A stretch of DNA of 6,368 nucleotides from an uncultured Alphaproteobacteria bacterium. Its GTDB lineage: Bacteria; Pseudomonadota; Alphaproteobacteria; UBA7985; CAJQQZ01. Under the pieces are notes generated by a model. That model did not search any database and had not been told where the DNA came from. It saw nothing but the letters and a program-made list of their open reading frames with translations. The stretch is taken from assembly GCA_905480445.1 (NCBI GenBank), contig CAJQQJ010000065.1:1-6368 (forward strand), in the 5' to 3' direction. Of this stretch, positions 1 through 5,006 are shown piece by piece; the stretch's first letter is position 1, and each line of letters opens with the position of its first letter. The translations under genes were made by a program, and so were the position numbers.

Positions 1-541
1 CATCATTTTTGAAACCGACCAAGGATGCCAGATCCGTTTCAACGACCCCAGGAGGTTTGGTGTTGCGGATATTGTTCAGTCAGATGACATATCCCAATCG
101 CGCTATTTCAAAAACCAGGGGATAGAGCCCTTAGGCAATGAACTATCCGGTGAATTCATTGAGCAGCGCTTTAAAAACAGAAAGACTGTTATCAAGGCGG
201 CAGTTTTGGATCAGAAATTCATCGTTGGCGTTGGAAACATCTATGCTTGCGAGTCGCTTTTCTTTGCGGGGATTTCACCAACTGCTTTGGCCGGTAGTAT
301 CACTGGAGACCGTGCAGAGGCGTTTGCAACTTCAATACGCGATGTTCTGCAAAAGGCAATTGCCGCAGGTGGGTCCAGTTTGAATGACTATGTTCAGGTC
401 TCTGGGGAGTTGGGTTATTTCCAACATCAATGGGCCGTTTATGGTCGAGAAGGTGAAGACTGTAGAAACTGTGACGCAACAATTGAACGCCTTGTTCAGT
501 CCAATCGGTCGACTTTCCATTGCCCTCGATGCCAGAGCTAA
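1..541 (+). CDS. mutM: Formamidopyrimidine/8-oxoguanine DNA glycosylase MutM (Fpg), 3' part
   Basis: Bifunctional base-excision repair enzyme that removes 8-oxoguanine and formamidopyrimidines and cleaves the DNA backbone at the abasic site. The window holds the last 179 codons, read from base 2; the start, with the catalytic N-terminal Pro, lies upstream. Visible family marks are DPRRFG (44-61), which carries the Arg and Phe that fill the gap left by the flipped base; GIEPLG; the helix-two-turn-helix segment QKFIVGVGNIYACESLF, with the conserved Asn contacting DNA phosphate; and a C-terminal zinc finger C-x2-C-x16-C-x2-C (fragment residues 154, 157, 174, 177) with the RST tip Arg before HCPRC. 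The family is about 270-290 residues long, so roughly 100 residues are missing. The stop is at 539-541, and the next gene follows after 36 bp with no terminator, so cotranscription is likely. Endonuclease VIII is excluded by the DPRRFG/GNIY pattern. Confidence 0.96.
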   Translation, partial: IIFETDQGCQIRFNDPRRFGVADIVQSDDISQSRYFKNQGIEPLGNELSGEFIEQRFKNRKTVIKAAVLDQKFIVGVGNIYACESLFFAGISPTALAGSITGDRAEAFATSIRDVLQKAIAAGGSSLNDYVQVSGELGYFQHQWAVYGREGEDCRNCDATIERLVQSNRSTFHCPRCQS

Positions 542-577
542 TTAATAAGCCATCAAATCTAACAAAGGAATCAGGTT

Positions 578-1354
578 ATGTCCTATAACAATATTTTAGT
601 CGAAACTCGTGGTGCTGTTGGGTTGCTTACTCTTAATCGTCCACAGGCTCTCAACGCTCTGAACTCAGAACTCATGGGAGAGCTAGATCAGGCTTTGCGC
701 GGATTTGAGGCCGACGATGCGATTGGCTGCATGGTTTTGACTGGCAGCGAAAAAGCCTTTGCAGCAGGTGCTGATATCAAAGAAATGCAGTCTAAGGGCT
801 TCATGGATGTCTATATGGGTAATTTCATCACAGGTTCTTGGGAAACGCTTTCGAAAGCTCGCAAGCCGATAGTGGCGGCGGTTGCCGGTTATGCGCTTGG
901 CGGTGGTTGTGAAATCGCAATGATGTGTGACTTCATCCTGGCGGCGGATACTGCCAAATTTGGTCAGCCTGAGATTACTATCGGTACGATCCCAGGTGCG
1001 GGTGGCACGCAACGTCTGACGCGTTTTGTCGGCAAGTCCAAAGCCATGGAGATGGCCTTGACTGGCCGCATGATGGACGCTGAAGAGGCCGAAAGAGCAG
1101 GACTGGTCAGCCGGATTGTTCCAGCCGCAGACTTGTTGGAAGAAGCCTTGAAGACGGCTACGAAAATCGCTGGTCTGTCTCGCCCTGCTGTTATGATGGC
1201 CAAAGATGCCGTCAATGGTGCCTATGAAACAACGCTGACAGAAGGTGTGAAGTTAGAGCGCCGTATCTTCCACTCCACATTTGCTTTGGAAGATCAAAAA
1301 GAAGGCATGGCTGCTTTCGCCGAGAAGCGTAAGCCAGAATGGAAAAACCGCTAA
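578..1354 (+). CDS. echA: Short-chain enoyl-CoA hydratase (crotonase family)
   Basis: Adds water across the double bond of trans-2-enoyl-CoA to give 3-hydroxyacyl-CoA, the second step of fatty-acid beta-oxidation; cytosolic in bacteria. The 258-residue protein is full length for the family and closely resembles mitochondrial ECHS1. Oxyanion-hole segments are AFAAGADIKEM (60-70) and the loop YALGGGCE (105-112). Glu112 (in GGGCE) and Glu132 (in FGQPEITIG) match the two catalytic glutamates of rat hydratase (144 and 164). The run GTIPGAGGTQRL and the C-terminal FAEKRKPEWK are also typical of true hydratases. Having both glutamates argues against an isomerase or dehalogenase relative, but the physiological substrate cannot be read from sequence. 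The ATG is preceded by AAAGGA (564-569) at 8 bp. It sits between mutM and rpsT, an order known in alphaproteobacteria. The symbol echA is generic. Confidence 0.95.
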   Translation: MSYNNILVETRGAVGLLTLNRPQALNALNSELMGELDQALRGFEADDAIGCMVLTGSEKAFAAGADIKEMQSKGFMDVYMGNFITGSWETLSKARKPIVAAVAGYALGGGCEIAMMCDFILAADTAKFGQPEITIGTIPGAGGTQRLTRFVGKSKAMEMALTGRMMDAEEAERAGLVSRIVPAADLLEEALKTATKIAGLSRPAVMMAKDAVNGAYETTLTEGVKLERRIFHSTFALEDQKEGMAAFAEKRKPEWKNR

Positions 1355-1355
1355 T

Positions 1356-1367
1356 GTCACACTTGAC
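1356..1367. repeat. GTCA-N4-TGAC dyad, copy 1
   Basis: GTCACACTTGAC has self-complementary GTCA/TGAC arms around 4 bp. It overlaps the -35 hexamer of the rpsT promoter. A near-identical copy (11 of 12 bases) lies 56 bp downstream at 1412-1423. An operator role is inference only. Confidence 0.5.
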
Positions 1368-1391
1368 GCGTGAAGGGGGCACGCTTATAAG
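1363..1391 (+). promoter_or_regulatory. Sigma70-type promoter of rpsT
   Basis: TTGACG (1363-1368) matches the -35 consensus in 5 of 6 bases and TATAAG (1386-1391) matches the -10 in 5 of 6, with the ideal 17-bp spacer. It starts 9 bp after the hydratase stop codon. Transcription would begin near 1398, giving a leader of about 42 nt before the rpsT ATG. Such a strong match fits a highly expressed ribosomal protein gene. The start site itself is not measured. Confidence 0.75.
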
Positions 1392-1411
1392 GCGCGCTCA
1401 ATTCAACTAGC

Positions 1412-1423
1412 GTCACATTTGAC
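1412..1423. repeat. GTCA-N4-TGAC dyad, copy 2
   Basis: GTCACATTTGAC is the second copy of the dyad at 1356-1367. It lies inside the predicted rpsT transcript and ends 3 bp before the AGGA ribosome-binding site (1427-1430). It could act at DNA level as the partner of copy 1, or in the mRNA, or be chance. Confidence 0.5.
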
Positions 1424-1439
1424 CATAGGATTCAGAAAC

Positions 1440-1703
1440 ATGGCTAATTCGCCATCCGCACGTAAGCGGATCAGAACAAACGAAACACGCACGGAAATCA
1501 ACAACGCGCGTCGCACACGTATTCGTACTTTTATCAAGAATGCGGAAAAAGCAATCGCTTCTGGTGACAAAGATGCTGCTGCTGCTGCTGTGAAGGCTGC
1601 GATGCCTGAAATGCAAAGAGGCGTTACAAAAGGCATCTTTCATAAGAACACAGTCTCACGCAAGCTTTCTCGCATGACTGCTAGCGTTAAGAAGCTCGCT
1701 TAA
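1440..1703 (+). CDS. rpsT: Small ribosomal subunit protein S20
   Basis: S20 (bS20) binds 16S rRNA near the bottom of the 30S body and helps early assembly. The product is 87 residues, within the usual 86-90. It has the typical lysine/arginine-rich N-terminus MANSPSARKRIRTNE, the helix INNARRTRIRTFIKNAEKAI, the alanine-rich stretch KDAAAAAVKAA, and the conserved KGIFHKNTVSRKLSRM near the C-terminus. The start is the ATG at 1440, preceded by AGGA (1427-1430) at 9 bp. A TTG at 1419 in the same frame would add seven residues foreign to the family and is upstream of that ribosome-binding site. Five tandem GCT codons (1575-1589) encode the alanine run, a possible slippage tract. The gene has its own promoter and terminator, so it is probably monocistronic. 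E. coli S20 represses its own translation; nothing here shows that directly. Confidence 0.97.
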   Translation: MANSPSARKRIRTNETRTEINNARRTRIRTFIKNAEKAIASGDKDAAAAAVKAAMPEMQRGVTKGIFHKNTVSRKLSRMTASVKKLA

Positions 1704-1733
1704 GCAAGCCTCCTTAATAGGAATACAAATTTG

Positions 1734-1772
1734 AAAACGGCTGGTGGCCTAAGAGTTACCAGGCGTTTTTTT
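1734..1772 (+). terminator. Rho-independent terminator of rpsT
   Basis: The arms AAAACGGCTGGT (1734-1745) and ACCAGGCGTTTT (1758-1769) pair over 12 positions with one G-G mismatch around a 12-nt loop. Seven T residues (1766-1772) follow or overlap the 3' arm. It begins 30 bp after the rpsT stop. The stem and T-run together are a standard intrinsic terminator and separate rpsT from dnaA transcription. Confidence 0.85.
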
Positions 1773-1865
1773 ATGCCCAAATGAAAAGTTTGGCCAAAGC
1801 TGCGCGTTGCAAATTGCAAAATGCTTCTTAAGTTATTGAAATTGTTTAGCAAAGTCTAATGTTCG
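1773..1865. other. AT-rich intergenic DNA left of the insertion sequence
   Basis: This 93-bp stretch holds no gene. It contains a perfect 10-bp palindrome TTTGGCCAAA (1789-1798) and a tandem TTGCAAA pair (1807-1820), followed by AT-rich sequence. Before the insertion it was continuous with the dnaA upstream region, so it could carry promoter or replication-control sites. I found no convincing -35/-10 pair or DnaA box in it. Confidence 0.4.
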
Positions 1866-1875
1866 CCTAGACAGG
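1866..1875. repeat. Target-site duplication, left copy (10 bp)
   Basis: CCTAGACAGG directly precedes the left inverted repeat and recurs exactly at 3093-3102 after the right one. A duplication of 8-10 bp is usual for the ISAs1 family. Because the word starts with CCT and ends with AGG, the exact element border is ambiguous by up to 2 bp: an 18-bp repeat with an 8-bp duplication also fits. Confidence 0.85.
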
Positions 1876-1892
1876 CACGGCAATCGCTTGAA
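1876..1892 (+). repeat. Left terminal inverted repeat of the insertion sequence
   Basis: CACGGCAATCGCTTGAA is the exact reverse complement of 3076-3092. Similarity stops abruptly inside the element. The next 3 bases outward (AGG/CCT) also pair, but they belong to the duplicated target. Confidence 0.9.
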
Positions 1893-1960
1893 AACTAGGT
1901 GATTCCCTTTTTGTCTTTTGTGTGATTCATAGGAGGCCTCCATTTAATCGAGGTTATGCT

Positions 1961-3071
1961 ATGAACAGTCCTGCATTATTAGACCATTTTTCGGCTCTTG
2001 AAGACCCGCGTCAAAGTTGGAAAGTGCTTTATCCCTTACCGGAAATACTCCTGATCGTACTGTGTGGAGTGTTGGCTGGCGGTGATGATTTCGTTGAAAT
2101 TGAGCGCTGGGCCAAGCGCAAACTCGACTTTCTGCGCCGATTGTTGGCCTTTAACAATGGCATCCCATCACATGATACCCTGAATGATGTGATGAATGCA
2201 CTTCCCTGTGAACTCTTTGCACAGTCTTTCACGAATTGGGTTTCAGCCTTGCGTGATTATGACCCTGACATTATCGCCATTGATGGTAAAACATCCAGAC
2301 GAGCCCATGCTCACCATGGCCGTTCACTACATCTGGTCTCGGCCTGGGCCAGCCGTCAGAGACTGGTGTTAGGCCAGGAGCCCTGTGACGAAAAAGATAA
2401 TGAAATCAGTGCTATACCACGACTGCTTGACCGTCTTGAGTTGTCCGGCGCTCTGGTGACCATTGATGCTATGGGCTGTCAACATGATATTGGAGCTGCC
2501 ATTGTTGAGAAAGGTGCTGACTACCTTCTGGCACTGAAAGGTAATCAGAAATCACTGCATAGCGAAGTAGCCCTGTTCTTCCAGGTAGCCAAAGGTTTGG
2601 ACAACCACACCACCACTGACGCAGACCATGGTCGTATTGAAATCAGACGTGCTTCAGTCTAGCCATGCCGTCGATTGGCTCAAAGGCGGCCGCTCTGCTC
2701 CTGGAGAACCGCGCTTCCCAGGACTGGCAACTCTTGGCATGATTGAAGCCGAAGTTGAGGCGAACGGCAAAAAAACCTGCTCAAAGCGCTACTATATCTC
2801 ATCTGCAAAGCTGTCTGCTACACAATTAAATCATGGCGTTCGAGCCCATTGGGGCATCGAAAACCGCCTCCACTGGGTCATGGACGTCGTCTTTCATGAT
2901 GACTTAATGCGGCTTCGAACCCAAAATGGACCCGCAAACATGGCTCTTATCAGACACACTGCAATCAACATCATCAAGCAGATACCAGACAAGGCAAGCC
3001 TAAAAGTTCGAAGAAAAACAGCAGCTTGGGATGATGAATACCTATTTAAAGCAATCACAAAAACAATATGA
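1961..3071 (+). pseudogene. ISAs1-family DDE transposase, disrupted by a +1 frameshift
   Basis: Catalyses cut-and-join of the element ends. Frame one runs from ATG 1961 (GAGG at 1950-1953, 7 bp upstream) to TAG 2660-2662, giving 233 residues. It holds the family N-terminal domain (LLDHFSALEDPRQ, YPLPEILLIVLCGVLAG, GIPSHDTLNDV) and two catalytic Asp: D108 in IIAIDGKT and D169 in VTIDAMGCQ, followed by DYLLALKGNQKSL. The rest continues one base later, from AGC 2661 to TGA 3069-3071: WLKGGRSAPGEPRFPGL, RYYISSAKLS, HWGIENRLHWVMDVVFHDD with the catalytic Glu (E300 when joined), and RRKTAAWDDEYL. Dropping one base near 2660 (RASV then SHAVDWL) restores an ordinary 369-residue protein, so one inserted T or a sequencing error explains the break. 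An upstream GTG at 1922 would add 13 residues with no family support. Programmed +1 slippage at GTC-TAG is possible but not usual in this family. Confidence 0.9.
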
Positions 3072-3075
3072 TATC

Positions 3076-3092
3076 TTCAAGCGATTGCCGTG
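3076..3092 (-). repeat. Right terminal inverted repeat of the insertion sequence
   Basis: TTCAAGCGATTGCCGTG is the exact complement of the left end. It begins 5 bp after the transposase stop codon, leaving almost no non-coding DNA at this end of the element. Confidence 0.9.
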
Positions 3093-3102
3093 CCTAGACA
3101 GG
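3093..3102. repeat. Target-site duplication, right copy (10 bp)
   Basis: CCTAGACAGG is identical to 1866-1875. Removing the element plus one copy would restore a continuous rpsT-dnaA gap of about 450 bp. Confidence 0.85.
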
Positions 3103-3136
3103 GTCAAAAAAAATTGATGTTCTCTTTACGGACTTG

Positions 3137-3164
3137 TTGCAGTTTCACTGAGCATTAATACAAT
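3137..3164 (+). promoter_or_regulatory. Candidate dnaA promoter
   Basis: TACAAT (3159-3164) matches the -10 consensus in 5 of 6 bases. The best -35 is weak, TTGCAG (3137-3142, 3 of 6) at 16 bp. It would start transcription near 3171, giving a leader of about 210 nt. An alternative is TTGAAT (3288-3293) with CACAAT (3311-3316) at 17 bp, nearer the gene but with a poorer -10. Either lies on the dnaA side of the insertion, so dnaA need not have lost its promoter. Confidence 0.3.
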
Positions 3165-3171
3165 TGCAGGT

Positions 3172-3186
3172 GATTCTGGGGGAATC
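3172..3186. promoter_or_regulatory. Paired GANTC (CcrM-type) methylation sites upstream of dnaA
   Basis: GATTC (3172-3176) and GAATC (3182-3186) form a small inverted repeat with a TGGGG centre. GANTC is the target of the alphaproteobacterial cell-cycle methyltransferase CcrM, and in Caulobacter methylation of such a site affects dnaA transcription. Here the pair lies just after the candidate -10. Function is inferred; GANTC is expected by chance about once per 256 bp. Confidence 0.4.
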
Positions 3187-3213
3187 TTCTGAGGGCATTG
3201 AAACGAGTATATC

Positions 3214-3254
3214 GTCAGTGTCTGGTAAAGAAATGTTCTGTATCGATCACTGAC
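3214..3254. repeat. Interrupted 7-bp inverted repeat in the dnaA upstream region
   Basis: GTCAGTG (3214-3220) and CACTGAC (3248-3254) are perfect complements separated by 27 bp. The same CACTGA core occurs again in direct orientation at 3146-3151. The spacing is too wide for a tight RNA hairpin and would suit two protein half-sites, but no known binding consensus was recognised. Confidence 0.4.
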
Positions 3255-3371
3255 TAAGAACAACCAACACGTCACTTGAATTGGCGGTTGAATAACAAAA
3301 GAAGCCCGATCACAATTTCGGGTGAATTGCTCTTTCATCGTGGAGAGCGCTGGGAATAGATAAAGGCTTCG

Positions 3372-3377
3372 AGAGGA
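3372..3377 (+). promoter_or_regulatory. dnaA ribosome-binding site with tight spacing
   Basis: AGAGGA is the only purine-rich match before dnaA. It leaves just 3 bp to GTG 3381 but 9 bp to the in-frame TTG 3387. GTG is the commoner start codon, while spacing favours TTG. The two starts differ by two residues and do not alter any domain. Confidence 0.6.
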
Positions 3378-3380
3378 AAC

Positions 3381-4802
3381 GTGGAATTGGGGAACTTTGA
3401 ACAAAGCGACTATACTCAGGCCTGGGAAGAAATTCGCACCCGCTTGACAGGACGTTTTGGTGACTCCACATTCCAGTCTTGGCTTGATCCCGTCAAACTA
3501 GTTGGCGTTGATGGTAGCAAGATTCGATTGTCTGTTGAAAGTCGCTTCGCAAGAGACTGGATTCAATCAAACTACTTGCCAGCCATTAAACAATTCTGGT
3601 CTGAAAGCGCAGTTAAGATCGAGGAAGTTGCTATTGAAGTTGCTTCTAACCAGGGTCCAGATCTGCGCATCGTCAATCACCCTGTCACTTCGCAACAGAA
3701 CTCTAATGCGCCCGTTGAGAGCCGCAGCGCGAGTTTCCGAGAGCGTCCACCAGTTTCTAATAGCTATGACCTCGATCAAATATCGGCCGGTTTAGATAGT
3801 AAGCTAACCTTTGATTCCTTCGTTACAGGTACACCGAACGAGCTGGCCTATGCTGCGGCTCGCAGAGTGGCTGAAAACGAAGAAGTGGCCTTCAACCCAC
3901 TCTTTCTCTACGGCGGCGTTGGTTTGGGTAAAACCCACCTAATGCATGCCATTGCTTGGCACATTCGCACAAGACAGCCTCATAGAAAGGTTGTGTATCT
4001 TTCAGCTGAAAAATTCATGTATTTGTTCGTGCGGTCACTGCGCCACAATACTGTGATGGATTTCAAAGAAACTTTCCGTTCTGTTGACGTTTTGATGATC
4101 GATGACATCCAGTTCATCGGCGGTAGAGAAGCGACTCAAGAAGAATTCTTCCATACGTTCAATGACTTAGCCAACCAAAACCGCCAAATCATTGTTTCGG
4201 CAGACAGAAGTCCTACAGACTTGGAGAAGCTCGAAGAAAGGCTTCGTTCGCGATTAGGATGGGGCTTAGTTGCAGACATTCATCCAACCAATTACGAATT
4301 GCGCTTGGGTATTTTGCAGAACAAGGTTGAACAGCTTGCAGTAAACATCCCTGAAAACGTTTTGGAATTCTTGGCGCAACGGATCACCTCTAACGTTAGA
4401 GAGCTCGAAGGAGCGCTCAATCGATTGGCGGCGCATGCCACTTTGATCGGTCGCACGATTAACTTGGAGTCGGTGAACGATGTTTTGCATGATTTGCTGC
4501 GTGCGAGTGATCGCAAAGTCACTATTGATGAGATCCAAAGAAAAGTCGCGGCGCATTACAATGTGAAGTTCGCTGAAATGTCATCAGCGAGACGTGCCCG
4601 CGCCGTTGCACGCCCTCGTCAAGTTGCCATGTATCTAGCAAAACAGCTGACTTCACGCTCTTTGCCCGAGATCGGTCGTAAGTTCGGTGGTCGTGATCAC
4701 ACAACTGTCATGCACGCCGTAAAAAAAATTGAAGAGTTGAAGTCGATTGACGCGACTTTTGCTGATGATGTCGAACTGCTAAGGCGCATTTTGGAGAGCT
4801 AA
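3381..4802 (+). CDS. dnaA: Chromosomal replication initiator protein DnaA
   Basis: AAA+ ATPase that binds DnaA boxes, melts oriC and loads the DnaB helicase. The product is 473 residues from GTG 3381 (TTG 3387 is an alternative). Domain I is about 12-85 (QAWEEIRTRLTGRFGDSTFQSWL), followed by a flexible, Ser/Asn-rich domain II (about 90-140). The AAA+ domain starts at LTFDSFVTG. It has Walker A GGVGLGKT (178-185), Walker B VLMIDDIQF (237-245), a sensor I region IIVSADRSP, an arginine finger R291 in RSRLGWG (equivalent to E. coli R285) and sensor II R340 in NVRELEGALNRL. Domain IV ends with the basic segment SARRARAVARPRQVAMYLAKQLT and the DnaA signature GRDHTTVMHAVKKI (437-450), which reads the DnaA box. 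All key residues are present, so it should be active. It stands alone, with a 204-bp gap before dnaN. Confidence 0.98.
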   Translation: MELGNFEQSDYTQAWEEIRTRLTGRFGDSTFQSWLDPVKLVGVDGSKIRLSVESRFARDWIQSNYLPAIKQFWSESAVKIEEVAIEVASNQGPDLRIVNHPVTSQQNSNAPVESRSASFRERPPVSNSYDLDQISAGLDSKLTFDSFVTGTPNELAYAAARRVAENEEVAFNPLFLYGGVGLGKTHLMHAIAWHIRTRQPHRKVVYLSAEKFMYLFVRSLRHNTVMDFKETFRSVDVLMIDDIQFIGGREATQEEFFHTFNDLANQNRQIIVSADRSPTDLEKLEERLRSRLGWGLVADIHPTNYELRLGILQNKVEQLAVNIPENVLEFLAQRITSNVRELEGALNRLAAHATLIGRTINLESVNDVLHDLLRASDRKVTIDEIQRKVAAHYNVKFAEMSSARRARAVARPRQVAMYLAKQLTSRSLPEIGRKFGGRDHTTVMHAVKKIEELKSIDATFADDVELLRRILES

Positions 4803-4812
4803 TAGAGCTCTC
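4794..4812 (+). terminator. Hairpin across the dnaA stop codon, possible weak terminator
   Basis: GAGAGCT (4794-4800) pairs perfectly with AGCTCTC (4806-4812) around a 5-nt loop, and the TAA stop (4800-4802) lies at its apex. The following sequence ACTCTTATTTC is only partly T-rich, so it may be a weak terminator, a 3'-end protecting structure, or both. No better terminator was seen before dnaN. Confidence 0.4.
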
Positions 4813-4863
4813 ACTCTTATTTCATCTAAGCTGTTATATTTTCTGGGATTTTTCCGAGTCTCT

Positions 4864-4872
4864 TGCTATAAA
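4864..4872 (+). promoter_or_regulatory. Candidate extended -10 promoter of dnaN
   Basis: TGCTATAAA is an extended -10 (TG-N-TATAAA). No good -35 is present 17 bp upstream, as is common for extended -10 promoters. It would give dnaN a leader of about 125 nt. The element lies partly inside the small hairpin CTTGCT (4862-4867) / AGCAAG (4879-4884). Confidence 0.4.
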
Positions 4873-4944
4873 GTCGTGAGCAAGTTGGGCTCTGGAAACC
4901 AGTGTCGTTCCTTCAGGGTCCATCAGTGATAAATCGCTCTCGTT

Positions 4945-4965
4945 AAGGCTTCTTTTGAAGTCCTT
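4945..4965 (+). other. Leader hairpin upstream of dnaN
   Basis: AAGGCTTC and GAAGTCCTT pair over 8 positions with one bulged T around a TTTT loop. No T-run follows, so it is not a standard terminator. It ends about 40 nt before the dnaN start and would be part of the dnaN leader RNA. Its role is unknown. Confidence 0.35.
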
Positions 4966-5006
4966 TGAGACAAGAGAGCAGTCTGAAATTAGGGCAAGAA
5001 AAGAAT

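Larger units (their letters stand above)
1876..3092 (+). mobile_element. ISAs1-family insertion sequence, complete ends, frameshifted transposase
   Basis: A 1217-bp element bounded by perfect 17-bp inverted repeats, CACGGCAATCGCTTGAA at 1876-1892 and its complement at 3076-3092, and flanked by an exact 10-bp direct repeat. Size, ends, duplication length and a single DDE transposase gene filling the element all fit ISAs1 (the H-repeat relatives). The intact ends and unchanged target duplication suggest a fairly recent insertion at this site. The transposase reading frame is broken near 2660, so this copy is probably unable to move by itself but could be moved by a transposase supplied in trans. 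It inserted after the rpsT terminator and 288 bp before the dnaA start, with its gene in the same direction as dnaA. The element carries no cargo genes. Confidence 0.92.

Noticed and set aside
138..383. 81-residue open frame on the + strand inside mutM
   Set aside because: It is another frame of clearly coding mutM sequence and resembles no protein family.
1419..1442. TTG 1419 as rpsT start, or TTGACC (1419-1424) as a second -35
   Set aside because: The start would lie upstream of the ribosome-binding site and add residues absent from S20; the matching -10 position falls at the start of coding sequence and has no TATAAT-like word.
1856..3110. CRISPR array or defence island around the mobile element
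   Set aside because: The only repeats are the terminal inverted repeats and target duplication of a simple insertion sequence; there are no spaced direct repeats and no cargo genes.
3085..3113. Hybrid outward promoter formed by the right end of the insertion sequence
   Set aside because: TTGCCG in the inverted repeat could be a -35, but the correct distance falls in a run of A residues with no -10-like hexamer.
3305..3329. Two mutually exclusive stems (CCCGA/TCGGG and CAATT/AATTG) in the dnaA leader as a possible RNA switch
   Set aside because: Each stem is only 5 bp with a 7-8 nt loop, the second is AT-rich, and there is no T-run or sequestered ribosome-binding site. Chance is a sufficient explanation.
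3103..3380. oriC next to dnaA
   Set aside because: Reading both strands of the rpsT-dnaA and dnaA-dnaN gaps, I found no TTATCCACA-type DnaA box with fewer than two mismatches and no cluster. In Caulobacter-like species the origin lies elsewhere (near hemE), so proximity to dnaA is not evidence.
3126..3404. 92-residue open frame on the - strand upstream of dnaA
   Set aside because: It spans the dnaA control region and overlaps the dnaA start, has no recognisable motif, and its composition looks like translated non-coding DNA.
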